Part shown: positions 25,903 to 34,321 of the stretch, piece by piece
Layout: the number at the start of each line of letters is the position of its first letter
Position numbering within the stretch: the stretch's first letter is position 1
NCBI GenBank assembly: GCA_963747105.1
Contig: CAVVEC010000009.1
Span: 16,553-80,552, forward strand
DNA length: 64,000 bases
DNA from: CAVVEC01 sp963747105
GTDB lineage: Bacteria > Acidobacteriota > Terriglobia > Terriglobales > Acidobacteriaceae
Reading direction: 5' to 3'
The notes under the pieces: model-generated
What the model was told of the DNA's origin: nothing
Database searches by the model: none
What the model saw: the letters and a program-made list of their open reading frames with translations, nothing else
Program-made: the position numbers and the translations under genes

Positions 25903-26607
25903 TCAGTTTGATCCGAATTTCTTTTTCTGCGGTTTCCTCGCCGGGCCCGCATTGCTCTGGGTCGCGGCGCAAATGCCGCGCAGGAAAATGTCGCCCATCT
26001 CGCCGGACAATTCTTCAGCCCCGGCGTCCACCCGAGGGTTATACCAGGTGTAAATCCAGTTCATCATGCCAAACAAACTGAGCACGGCCATTCGATTGGA
26101 AAATTCTAGTCTCTTTGCCTGTTTAAAGTCGTCCAGCAGCCAATGCAGATCCGGTAGTACTCGCGTTTAATGGCGGCGATTTCAGCGCCAAAGCCGTTCT
26201 TCAGCACATCATCTTCGTGGGAAAGAACCTTCATGGCTTTTCGATTCGCCAGAAAATACTCCAAGTGATTGAGAATGAAAATGCGAATGCGCTGCTTCCG
26301 GATCGGAAACCGCATCGAGCCGCTCCCGCAGCCGCGCCACAATGGTGGTGAAAGTGTGCTTCTGGATCAGGTAGAGCAGCTTCTCTTTGGATTCGAAATA
26401 GTAGTAAAGCCCAGCCAGCGACATGCCGCTGGAACGCGAAAGGTCGCGCATCGAAGCGCCCGCGTAGCCTTTTTCATAAAAGACGTCAGTGCCGTGCGCC
26501 AGAATCTTGCTCAGCCGGCGGTCGAAACGGGTTTCGGGAGTTGAGGTCGCGCCGGCGGAGCGGCGGCGGGCTGCAACCGGGGACACAACTGGGGAAGACG
26601 AGGTCAT
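25903..26607 (-). CDS. TetR-family regulator (frame broken twice)
   Basis: The N-terminal HTH is intact: FDRRLSKILAHGTDVFYEKGYAGASMRDLSRSSG then MSLAGLYYYFESKEKLLYLI. The ligand domain continues in two other frames (RIRIFILNHLEYFLANRKAMKVLSHED; MAVLSLFGMMNWIYTWYNP). Breaks are one extra base near 26296 and one missing base near 26135. The corrected length of about 234 residues is normal. It heads the enoyl-CoA hydratase/ALDH/oxygenase genes, 37 nt upstream, and is the probable acyl-CoA-responsive repressor of the cluster. Confidence 0.85.
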
Positions 26608-26681
26608 GTTCGAACGTTCGTTCTACTGAAGATGATAATAGCGCAAGGTGGCGCAAATCACAAGGCAGCCGTGACAGTTGC

Positions 26682-26888
26682 TTAAGCGGCAGCCTCAAAC
26701 GCCCGTTGCAGCCAGACAAGCGCTTCACGAAGGTCGGCGTCGGTGGCCAGTTCAAAGGTGAACCAGCGGGCTTTCCGCATTTCGGTAACGCCGAGACGAG
26801 GGTTCTGCTCAATGCGAGGTCGAATGCGCGGCGAGGCAGATTCCAATTTGAAGGCAATTGAACTGAGCTCTTCAACTGGGCTCCTCAT
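26682..26888 (-). CDS. Small protein translationally coupled to the DapA-family gene
   Basis: A 68-residue basic protein ending KARWFTFELATDADLREALVWLQRAFEAAA. Its ATG shares one base with the stop codon of the upstream lyase gene (TGATG), the usual sign of translational coupling, which is the best argument that it is real. The composition resembles the C-terminal helix region of small MmcQ- or DUF5519-like domains, but I cannot name the family. Confidence 0.55.
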   Translation of the reverse strand: MRSPVEELSSIAFKLESASPRIRPRIEQNPRLGVTEMRKARWFTFELATDADLREALVWLQRAFEAAA

Positions 26889-27979
26889 CAGTTGCGAATG
26901 TCGGCCATCAGTTGTTCGACCTCGGCCTTAAGATCGGCAGTGAGCGGCAGGAGTGGCAAGCGCACCGGCCCTCCGAAGTAGCCATTGAAATCCGTGGCAT
27001 ATTTCACTCCGGGGATGCCCAATTCGCCTACGACTCGCTGCGCGGCATTGGCGATCCGCTCCTGTTTTAGGCGGGCCAGTTCAAAGTCGCCTTCTTTCCA
27101 GGCGGCGTAGATTTCGTAGCACGCGGTTGGCGCAGGATCGGCGAAGGCCAGAATCGCACCCACTGCCCCGGCCTGCAAGGAAGGCTCGAGTTTCTGGGCC
27201 GCACCCACCAGCACCTGAAAGCCGACTTCCTTTTGGCGAGTCTTGAGGCCACCGACCACACTGACGGCGGATGACGACGGCTTGGTTGCGACGGGCGAGG
27301 ACGCCCGTCCTCCATCGCTCTGCACGGCAGCAATGGATACCAGTTCCCTGCCTTGCCCGTTGCCCTCGGCGGCTTTCAACATGCGGGGCGTGACTGCGGC
27401 AAAAGTGTCCGTGACTGTGGCGCTGCGCTTCACGTGCCGAGTTCCTTCGACCATACGGCGGACTTTCTCCACGTCGCCGCTCGATTCCTTGATGCCAATC
27501 AGGTTGGAATGCTCGGCGAGTTCGATCACGATTTCAGCCGGGATGTCATACCCGGTAGCTTGCGGAAAGTTGTATATGATCACCGGAAGTGGGGAGCGGT
27601 CGGAGACGAAGCGATAGAACGCCAGCATATTTGCCGGTTGCATCTGCTTCTTGTAATAGTGTGGCGTGCGCACCATGGCAACGTCGTACCCCAGCTTGGC
27701 AGCGTGCTCCGTGAGCTGCAGAGTTTCGTCAGCCGATTCCATTCCGGTGCCAGCGATCAGGACTTTGCTCGGCGCGGCAGCTTCGCGGGCAGCTTGTAGA
27801 ACGTCTCGCCGCTCCAGGTCGGAAAGCAGAATCGCCTCGCCGGTGGAGCCGAGCACGACGATACCCGCAACCGGAGTCTTCGAGTAGCGCTCGACATTGT
27901 GTTCGAGCTTCTTGAGATACAGGTTTCCTGCAGGATAAAACGGCGTCGTGATGGGGGGAAAAATGCCGTGAAGCAGCAT
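26888..27979 (-). CDS. DapA-family (dihydrodipicolinate synthase-like) lyase with internal insertion
   Basis: A class I aldolase TIM barrel: GIFPPITTPFYPAG, VLGSTGEAILLSDLERRDVL, the tyrosine in PVIIYNFPQATGYD, and the Schiff-base Lys in LIGIKESSGDVEK. Family members have about 300 residues; this one has 363 because of an in-frame insertion after AAVTPRMLKAAEG. Part of the insert (GGRASSPVATKP) is a translation of the palindrome GGACGGGCGTCCTCGCCCGT (27289-27312 region), so a repeat has entered the gene without stopping it. The role may be in DapA-type or other 2-keto acid aldol chemistry; the substrate is unknown. Confidence 0.85.
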   Translation of the reverse strand: MLLHGIFPPITTPFYPAGNLYLKKLEHNVERYSKTPVAGIVVLGSTGEAILLSDLERRDVLQAAREAAAPSKVLIAGTGMESADETLQLTEHAAKLGYDVAMVRTPHYYKKQMQPANMLAFYRFVSDRSPLPVIIYNFPQATGYDIPAEIVIELAEHSNLIGIKESSGDVEKVRRMVEGTRHVKRSATVTDTFAAVTPRMLKAAEGNGQGRELVSIAAVQSDGGRASSPVATKPSSSAVSVVGGLKTRQKEVGFQVLVGAAQKLEPSLQAGAVGAILAFADPAPTACYEIYAAWKEGDFELARLKQERIANAAQRVVGELGIPGVKYATDFNGYFGGPVRLPLLPLTADLKAEVEQLMADIRN

Positions 27980-28078
27980 AGGCTAACCTTGGCTATCAGC
28001 TATCAGCCTTCAGCTTACCAGTTTCGGCCGGATGGAGCAGCGAGTGGCAAGCCCGCTTACGATGCTCCGAAAGACCGA

Positions 28079-28486
28079 TCATTTCTTAGGCGGACAGAGC
28101 AGTGGAATCGCTTCCCGTTTGTTGCGCCGGTAGACGCGAAAATCGTCCTCGTCGACTGTGATCACCGCATGGCGCGGGTACAGTTCGCTCATGCGGATCA
28201 GACAGAGGTCGGCCAAGTCGGGATGCCGGTCCGCGTATCGAATGGCAAGATCGCGAAGATGTTCAAGATGGCGAGGGAGATCTAACGCCAGGCGAAGCAT
28301 TCCATCCTCCACCATCTTGAGCGTCACGGCGCTGGAACGGACATGAAAGGCGGTCTCCGACAAAACCGACTCGCAGGTCAAAGCCGGCCAGTTGATGCCC
28401 TCCGCAAGTTCTACGGCCCAGGCGTGGTGCGGGTCGCGGGCTTGGAGCAGGGCCACCAGAAACCCTGTGTCTGCAATCGCATTCAT
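28079..28486 (-). CDS. VapC-type PIN-domain toxin (second module)
   Basis: From the ATG at 28486: AIADTGFLVALLQARDPHHAW carries the first Asp, VLSETAFHV the Glu, and HPDLADLCLIRMSE and AVITVDEDDFRVYRR the later acidic residues of a PIN ribonuclease; 135 residues. The start overlaps the RHH antitoxin gene by ATGA (28483-28486). A longer frame to 28558 is not needed, because the conserved domain begins at this Met. Confidence 0.9.
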   Translation of the reverse strand: MNAIADTGFLVALLQARDPHHAWAVELAEGINWPALTCESVLSETAFHVRSSAVTLKMVEDGMLRLALDLPRHLEHLRDLAIRYADRHPDLADLCLIRMSELYPRHAVITVDEDDFRVYRRNKREAIPLLCPPKK

Positions 28487-28698
28487 TTGCGCGAGTATCC
28501 CCGGCGCGAAGAAAGGTCGGGTGGACCATCTTTTAGAGTGCCGGCGTATTTTCTCCAAACCTGATTTACATCAGGCTCAAGCGCGGACTCGAGTGATTCG
28601 CGGACCACGTGGCCCATGGGGAGCCCGGTACGCCGGGATTTCTCTCGGAGGCGATCTAGTAGTTCCTTGGGAAGCCGTATGGTGAGTGTGTTACTCAT
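28483..28698 (-). CDS. Ribbon-helix-helix (CopG-type) antitoxin
   Basis: A 71-residue protein starting MSNTLTIRLPKELLDRLREKSRRTG, the RHH strand and first helix, then LPMGHVVRESLESALEP and a basic/acidic tail. It is the antitoxin partner of the overlapping PIN gene. The start ATG (28696-28698) lies inside an inverted repeat, so the protein complex probably represses its own expression. Confidence 0.88.
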   Translation of the reverse strand: MSNTLTIRLPKELLDRLREKSRRTGLPMGHVVRESLESALEPDVNQVWRKYAGTLKDGPPDLSSRRGYSRK

Positions 28699-28718
28699 TT
28701 GAAAGTATTGTAACACAC
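28686..28718. promoter_or_regulatory. Operator straddling the antitoxin start
   Basis: GTGTGTTAC (28686-28694) and GTAACACAC (28710-28718) form a perfect 9-bp inverted repeat with a 15-nt spacer that includes the antitoxin ATG. RHH antitoxins commonly bind such sites. Confidence 0.55.
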
Positions 28719-28855
28719 CGCTGTCGGGGGAGAAAGGCGTCTGATGGGAGGAAAAATGCCCTGAAATAGCACGGGGCAGCTCTAGCTTCTGGCTGCAGTT
28801 TAGCTTAACAGTTTTTTCAAGGTCTGCCCTGATACAAGCGGAGGGCGCGAGCACT

Positions 28856-31800
28856 CTACCGTCGTGTCAAGTGCCTTTCCGCGTGCAGCTTTTGCAGCGC
28901 CTGCACCTTGATCTGGCCGCGTTGCAGGGCGGCAATGCCTTCGGCGGCGGCCTTGGCGGCGGAAAGCGTGGTAATGGTGGGGATGCGGGCGCTGACCGCG
29001 GCGCGGCGAATGGCCTTCTCGTCAAAAAAAGGATCAACACCATGCGGTGTGTTGACGATGAGCTGGATACGCTCGCCCTTGATTAAATCCACCACGTTGG
29101 GGCGGCCTTCTTTCACCTTATATACACGTTCCACGCTCATTCCGGCATCCTCGAGCACGTCGGCAGTGCCGGCCGTGGCCACGAGCTTGAATCCCATATC
29201 CACGAATTTGCGCGCTAACTCCGCCACCTGAGGCTTGTCGTGATCGGTCACGCTGATGAAGACTGTGCCTTGCGGGGGCAACTTCTGCCCCGCCGCGGTC
29301 TGCGCCTTGGCAAAAGCCTCGCCAAAATTGTCGGCTACGCCCATCACTTCGCCGGTGGACTTCATCTCCGGGCCAAGAACCGTATCCACACCGGGAAACT
29401 TATTCCATGGGAAGACCGGAGACTTCACGTAATAACAATGCCCGGTGTCAAGATCGGCGCGGCGCTCGATGAATTCCGGCAGAAATTCGCGCAGCTTGCG
29501 CCCCGTCATCAGTCGGGCGGCAATCTTCGCGAGGGGCACGCCTGTTGCTTTGGAGACGTACGGAACGGTCCGCGATGCGCGCGGATTGACCTCCAGCACG
29601 TAAACCTTGCTCCCTTCTCCGGAGTTTCCATTGCCGCGCGGGATGGCAAACTGAATATTCATCAGGCCGACCACTTTCAACGCTCGCGCCAGCTTAAAGG
29701 TGTAGTCGCGCATGCGATTCAATAGAGGCTCGGGAATATCCACAGCCGGCAGCACGCAGGACGAATCGCCGGAGTGGATGCCGGCTTCTTCGATGTGCTG
29801 CATAATGCCGCCGATCACCACGTCTTCGCCGTCGGAAAGCGCGTCCACATCCACCTCGATGGCGTCCTCGAGAAAGTGATCAATCAGCACCGGCCGGTCC
29901 TGGGAATATTCCACCGCTTCTTTCATGTACCGGACGACCGTCTCTTCGTCGTAGGCAATCACCATGGCACGGCCACCCAGAACGTAGGACGGTCGAACCA
30001 GCACCGGGTAGCCAACGCGCGTAGCCCCCGCTGCCGCCTCTTCGATGGAAGCGGCCATCGCGCCGGGCGCCTGGGGAATCTCCAGCTCTTCGAGCAGCTT
30101 GCCGAAGCGTTTGCGATCTTCGGCCAGGTCAATGGATTCGGGCGACGTTCCAATGATGCTGACACCCGCAGCCTTCAGCGGCAGCGAGAGATTGAGCGGA
30201 GTCTGCCCACCGAACTGCACGATCACTCCGACCGGCGAGCCCGACGCAGCCTCGTGTTCGTATATCGCCAACACATCCTCGAGAGTGAGCGGTTCGAAGT
30301 ACAGGCGGTCGCTGGTATCGTAATCGGTCGAAACCGTCTCCGGATTGCAGTTAATCATGATGGTTTCGTAGCCGTCGTCGCGCAGGGCAAAAGCCGCGTG
30401 GCAGCAACAGTAGTCGAATTCAATTCCCTGCCCGATGCGGTTCGGTCCGCTGCCCAGAATGATGACTTTCTTTTTCTGCGTGGGCGCCGCTTCGTCTTCT
30501 TCTTCGTAGGTGGAATAAAGATACGGGGTGTAGCTTTCAAACTCGGCGGCGCAGGTGTCCACCCGCTTATACACTGGCATGATGCCGTGCTTCTTGCGCA
30601 GGTGACGAACCTTCTCCTGAGCGCCCCGCCCATTGAGTCGCCAAACCCCCGCCAGACGGCCGTCAGAGAAGCCCATGCGCTTGGCCTCGCGCAGTACTTC
30701 GGTCGGGATCGACTCCATGGGGTGCTTCTCCAGTTCGAGCTGCATGTCGTTAATCTCTTTGAGCTGGTAGAGAAACCAGGGATCAATCGAGGTCATCTTC
30801 GCCAGTTGCTTGACGGTATGACCCTGACGCAATGCATAACGCACGTAGGAAAGCCGCTCCGGATGCGGTGTCACCAGGCGTTGCGTCAGGATCTTTGGCT
30901 CAATTTTTTCCGACCCGACTTTTTTGCCAGTGTCGAGCGCGCGCACGCCTTTCAACAAAGCTTCTTTGAAGGTGCGGCCGATGGCCATGACTTCACCCAC
31001 GGATTTCATCTGCGGACCCAGACTTTCATCGGCGCCGGGAAATTTTTCGAACTGCCATTTGGGAATTTTGACTACCACATAGTCGAGCGTGGGCTCGAAG
31101 CAGGCCGGCGTTTTACGCGTGATGTCATTGCGAATCTCATCCAACGTGTAACCCACGGCGAGCTTGGCGGCAATCTTGGCGATGGGGAAACCTGTGGCCT
31201 TCGAGGCCAGCGCCGAAGAGCGCGATACGCGCGGATTCATCTCGATGACCACCATGCGACCGGTGCCGGGGTGCACGCCAAACTGGATATTCGACCCGCC
31301 GGTTTCGACGCCAATCTCGCGAATCACCGCGATGGCGGCGTCGCGCATGGCCTGGTATTCGCGATCGGTCAGAGTTTGTGCCGGAGCAACAGTGATGGAA
31401 TCGCCCGTGTGCACGCCCATGGGATCGAAGTTCTCAATCGAGCAGATGATGATGACGTTGTCTTTGAGATCGCGCATCACCTCCAGTTCGTATTCTTTCC
31501 AGCCCAGCACCGATTCTTCGATCAGAGCTTCGTGAACGGGTGAGAAATCGAGGCCGCGAGCCAAGACTTCCAGCAGTTCTTCGCGGTTGTAAGCGATGCC
31601 CCCGCCGCTGCCGCCGAGGGTAAACGACGGGCGCACAATAACCGGGAACCCGATCTTGCCGGCGAATTCCAGGCCATCTTTGAGATTGCTGACCAGGGCC
31701 GACTTGGGTACGTCGAGGCCGATCTTCTGCATTGCGTCTTTGAAAAACAGCCGGTCTTCGGCCTTCTTGATGGCGGCAATGTTGGCGCCGATGAGTTGTG

Positions 31801-32155
31801 CCTCGTATTTGTCCAGAACACCGCCATCGGCAAGTTCGACGGCAAGATTGAGCGCCGTTTGTCCGCCGACCGTGGGCAACACCGCAAAACCGGCGCTGGG
31901 CGACATTTCGCGCTCAGCGCGAATAATCTCTTCCAGATATTCGCGGGTCAGCGGCTCGATGTAGGTGCGGTCAGCAACCTCTGGATCGGTCATGATGGTA
32001 GCTGGGTTGGAGTTGGCCAGCACCACTTCAAAGCCCTCGGACTTGAGCGCCTTGCAAGCCTGCGTGCCGGAGTAATCGAACTCCGCCGACTGGCCAATGA
32101 TGATAGGGCCAGAGCCGAGGATCAGGATTTTCGAAATGTCGGTGCGTTTGGGCAT
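28856..32155 (-). CDS. carB: Carbamoyl-phosphate synthase large subunit
   Basis: CarB makes carbamoyl phosphate from bicarbonate, ATP and ammonia delivered by CarA, for arginine and pyrimidine synthesis. Both ATP-grasp halves are intact: the first begins with SKILILGSGPIIIGQSAEFDYSG and the second with KVIILGSGPNRIGQGIEFDYC; each has its VRPS(F/Y)-LGG loop and E-x-NPR motif. The C-terminal MGS-like regulatory domain (VSDHDKPQVAELARKF-like) follows. The frame is unbroken over 1099 residues, in contrast to many neighbours. Confidence 0.98.
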   Translation of the reverse strand: MPKRTDISKILILGSGPIIIGQSAEFDYSGTQACKALKSEGFEVVLANSNPATIMTDPEVADRTYIEPLTREYLEEIIRAEREMSPSAGFAVLPTVGGQTALNLAVELADGGVLDKYEAQLIGANIAAIKKAEDRLFFKDAMQKIGLDVPKSALVSNLKDGLEFAGKIGFPVIVRPSFTLGGSGGGIAYNREELLEVLARGLDFSPVHEALIEESVLGWKEYELEVMRDLKDNVIIICSIENFDPMGVHTGDSITVAPAQTLTDREYQAMRDAAIAVIREIGVETGGSNIQFGVHPGTGRMVVIEMNPRVSRSSALASKATGFPIAKIAAKLAVGYTLDEIRNDITRKTPACFEPTLDYVVVKIPKWQFEKFPGADESLGPQMKSVGEVMAIGRTFKEALLKGVRALDTGKKVGSEKIEPKILTQRLVTPHPERLSYVRYALRQGHTVKQLAKMTSIDPWFLYQLKEINDMQLELEKHPMESIPTEVLREAKRMGFSDGRLAGVWRLNGRGAQEKVRHLRKKHGIMPVYKRVDTCAAEFESYTPYLYSTYEEEDEAAPTQKKKVIILGSGPNRIGQGIEFDYCCCHAAFALRDDGYETIMINCNPETVSTDYDTSDRLYFEPLTLEDVLAIYEHEAASGSPVGVIVQFGGQTPLNLSLPLKAAGVSIIGTSPESIDLAEDRKRFGKLLEELEIPQAPGAMAASIEEAAAGATRVGYPVLVRPSYVLGGRAMVIAYDEETVVRYMKEAVEYSQDRPVLIDHFLEDAIEVDVDALSDGEDVVIGGIMQHIEEAGIHSGDSSCVLPAVDIPEPLLNRMRDYTFKLARALKVVGLMNIQFAIPRGNGNSGEGSKVYVLEVNPRASRTVPYVSKATGVPLAKIAARLMTGRKLREFLPEFIERRADLDTGHCYYVKSPVFPWNKFPGVDTVLGPEMKSTGEVMGVADNFGEAFAKAQTAAGQKLPPQGTVFISVTDHDKPQVAELARKFVDMGFKLVATAGTADVLEDAGMSVERVYKVKEGRPNVVDLIKGERIQLIVNTPHGVDPFFDEKAIRRAAVSARIPTITTLSAAKAAAEGIAALQRGQIKVQALQKLHAERHLTRR

Positions 32156-32178
32156 TTATGCAAGCTGTCTCTAAACTC

Positions 32179-32242
32179 TGTCATCCCGACCGAGTCAGTT
32201 GATTGGCAGAGCCAATCAACTGGCGAGTGGAGGGACCTGCTT
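32179..32242. repeat. TGTCATCCCGAG-family unit, forward, 3' of the GIY-YIG gene
   Basis: TGTCATCCCGACCGAG opens the unit; CAGTTGATTGGC (32196-32207) and GCCAATCAACTG (32211-32222) form a perfect 12-bp stem; GGAGGGACCTGCTTT closes it. It overlaps the last codons of the GIY-YIG gene. Confidence 0.8.
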
Positions 32243-32548
32243 TCCCGGCGCGTAGCAATGGCGTTGATCTTCCGCAAGATCCTCCCATGTCGGGTTCGTG
32301 TGCTCGATCATCCAGATCTTCTTGGCTCGATTCCATCGCTTTAACTGCTTCTCTCGATCAATCGCTTTTCTAACATCGTCGAACGACTCGTAATATACAA
32401 GACGGTGGCAACGATACTGCTTGCTGAAGCCATCGATCAAGCCGTGCTTATGCTCGAAAACGCGACGATCCAAGCTGTTTGTCATCCCGATGTACAGCAC
32501 TCTGGACCTGCTCGCCACCATGTACACGAAATAGCTATGGCGCTTCAC
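32216..32548 (-). CDS. GIY-YIG nuclease family protein
   Basis: A 110-residue single-domain GIY-YIG protein: YFVYMVASRSRVLYIGMTN holds the paired signature strands, SLDRRVFEHKHG the catalytic Arg region, and YYESFDDVRKAIDREKQLKRW the conserved Glu helix. Such short proteins are common in multiple copies in soil bacteria and their function is unknown. The C-terminal PGKQVPPLAS is encoded by the flanking repeat unit. It lies between carA and carB and is bracketed by convergent repeat units (32179-32242 and 32581-32649). Confidence 0.9.
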   Translation of the reverse strand: MKRHSYFVYMVASRSRVLYIGMTNSLDRRVFEHKHGLIDGFSKQYRCHRLVYYESFDDVRKAIDREKQLKRWNRAKKIWMIEHTNPTWEDLAEDQRHCYAPGKQVPPLAS

Positions 32549-32580
32549 CGCAGCAGCCCTCTTCTCAACGCTCGCTCAAC

Positions 32581-32649
32581 AGCAGATCCCTCGACTCCGC
32601 ATTGCGATTCGCGAGCGAATCGTAATGCTCCGCTCGGGATGACAAATTG
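32581..32649. repeat. TGTCATCCCGAG-family unit, reverse, 5' of the GIY-YIG gene
   Basis: AGCAGATCCCTCGACTCCG opens it, GCATTGCGATTCGC/GCGAATCGTAATGC forms the inner stem, and CTCGGGATGACAA closes it. With the forward unit at 32179 it brackets the GIY-YIG gene. Confidence 0.8.
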
Positions 32650-32680
32650 CTCTTGCCGGCGCGCCCAAAGGCGCGCCCTT

Positions 32681-33142
32681 TCAAGGCTCTTCATTCCTCT
32701 TCGGTCTCGTGCGTCTCTCCGGAAACAGCCAGGCCAGAGTGCCGCCGAATATCCCGGCTTCAGCAACGGTGACAGGCCAGAACCAAATCACGCGCCAGTC
32801 CGGATATATCCGTAAGATAGCGACGAATGCAAGACAGTGAATCGTGAGCAGACAGGCGATCACAAACCAGAAACTCCAGTGGTGCCACCGTCGTCGCGAT
32901 TGCCGCACCGTGATCCAGAACAGCAAAGCGGTGTAAGCCAAGAATCCGATCCAACCGCGTTCAAACCAACCGTTAATTTTGTCTGTAACACCTAGCCGAA
33001 TACTCAGCCCGAAAAACAAGGTAAACACCGTGAGCGCGGCGAACGCCAAACCGATATAGAGCAACAGCCGTCGAGCAACCCAGCTGAAAGTTTGCCCCTT
33101 GATCCCGGTGTCCGCGACTGACGAAGTCCTCACCCTTTCCAC
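32681..33142 (-). CDS. Four-helix membrane protein of unknown function
   Basis: A 153-residue protein with four hydrophobic segments (LLLYIGLAFAALTVFTLFFG; WIGFLAYTALLFWITV; WSFWFVIACLLTIHCLAFV; VIWFWPVTVAEAGIFGGTL), each separated by short basic loops. No family is recognisable. Its start overlaps the 3' end of carA by 13 nt, so it is in the carA transcript and probably translationally coupled. Confidence 0.65.
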   Translation of the reverse strand: MERVRTSSVADTGIKGQTFSWVARRLLLYIGLAFAALTVFTLFFGLSIRLGVTDKINGWFERGWIGFLAYTALLFWITVRQSRRRWHHWSFWFVIACLLTIHCLAFVAILRIYPDWRVIWFWPVTVAEAGIFGGTLAWLFPERRTRPKRNEEP

Positions 33143-34260
33143 TCCTCCATCATCTTCACGAAATCCTTGAACAAATAGTGCGAGTCGTGCGGGCCGGGCG
33201 ACGCCTCCGGATGATATTGCACTGTGAACAGCGGCAGGTTCCGGTGGCGCATGCCTTCGAGCGTGTTGTCGTTCAGATCCAAATGGGTCAGTTCGACTTC
33301 GCTCTGCGGCAGTGAGTCAGGATCAACCGCGAAATTGTGATTGTGCGCCGTGATCTCGACTTTCCCGGTATGCAGTTGCTTCACCGGATGATTGCCGCCG
33401 TGGTGACCGAATTTCAGCTTGTAGGTTTTCCCACCCAGCGCGATTCCAGTAAGCTGATGACCAAGGCAGATTCCAAAAATCGGCTGCCGCCCCATCAGGC
33501 GCTTGATATTGTCCACCGCGTAGGTGCAGGGCTCAGGGTCGCCTGGCCCATTCGATAGAAATACGCCATCTGGTTTCAGGGCGAGCACGTCTTCCGCCGC
33601 AGTCTGGGCCGGCACGACTGTCACTTTGCAGCCCTCGCCGCGCAGCTTGCGCAAAATATTTTGTTTGATTCCGTAATCGTAAGCCACGACGTGGAATCGC
33701 TCGGGTGTGTCTTTCACGCCTACAACTTCGTCCGGCAGGTGCGACCGTTCGCCGGTTTCCCAGACGTAGGTGTGCTTGGTGCTAACGACTTTCGCCAGGT
33801 CGGTCCCGTCCATCTTAGGAATTGAGCGCGCTTTAGCGGTTAGTTTGTCGGTGTCCGCTTCGAGCGTGGAGATCACCCCACGCATCACGCCATGGTCGCG
33901 CAGATGGCGCACCAGAGAGCGCGTGTCAATATCCCCTAACACCGGAATCTTGAACTGCTCAAGGTATTCTTCCGCCACTTGTTGCGAGCGCCAGTTGGAA
34001 CTCACGCGGGAAAACTCGCGTACGATCAAACCCTCGATATAGGGCCGCGTGGCTTCGTTGTCTTCGGGGTTGGTGCCGTAATTGCCGATTTCAGGGTTGG
34101 TGAGAACTACGATTTGGCCAGCGTAGGAAGGATCGGTAAAAATCTCCTGATAGCCGGTGATGGAAGTATTAAAAACTACTTCCCCGTAACATTCGCCTTT
34201 GGCGCCGTAGCCTTTGCCGCGGAAGACCCTGCCGTCTTCCAGCGCAAGGATTGCCTGCAT
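33130..34260 (-). CDS. carA: Carbamoyl-phosphate synthase small (glutaminase) subunit
   Basis: CarA hydrolyses glutamine and channels ammonia to CarB. Seen are AILALEDGRVFRGKGYGAKGE at the start, the CPSase small-chain domain with the EVVFNTSITGYQEI segment, and the class I amidotransferase domain with nucleophile Cys in FGICLGHQLTGIALGG and the HPEASPGPHD dyad. At 376 residues it is full length and unbroken. carA and carB are on the same strand but about 975 nt apart, separated by the membrane protein and the GIY-YIG insert. Confidence 0.97.
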   Translation of the reverse strand: MQAILALEDGRVFRGKGYGAKGECYGEVVFNTSITGYQEIFTDPSYAGQIVVLTNPEIGNYGTNPEDNEATRPYIEGLIVREFSRVSSNWRSQQVAEEYLEQFKIPVLGDIDTRSLVRHLRDHGVMRGVISTLEADTDKLTAKARSIPKMDGTDLAKVVSTKHTYVWETGERSHLPDEVVGVKDTPERFHVVAYDYGIKQNILRKLRGEGCKVTVVPAQTAAEDVLALKPDGVFLSNGPGDPEPCTYAVDNIKRLMGRQPIFGICLGHQLTGIALGGKTYKLKFGHHGGNHPVKQLHTGKVEITAHNHNFAVDPDSLPQSEVELTHLDLNDNTLEGMRHRNLPLFTVQYHPEASPGPHDSHYLFKDFVKMMEEWKG

Positions 34261-34321
34261 CTTTGCTCCAAGGAGTAGATTTTTTAGATTCTAGCAGGCA
34301 AGAGGAAATACGGAAAGAAAA

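Noticed and set aside
4561..28698. Prophage or integrative element spanning the two TA modules
   Set aside because: No integrase, structural phage genes or tRNA attachment site; housekeeping genes lie between.
29774..31543. A 589-codon open frame on the plus strand opposite carB
   Set aside because: It is the antisense shadow of an intact, highly conserved carB in GC-rich DNA, has no ribosome site and no recognisable domain.
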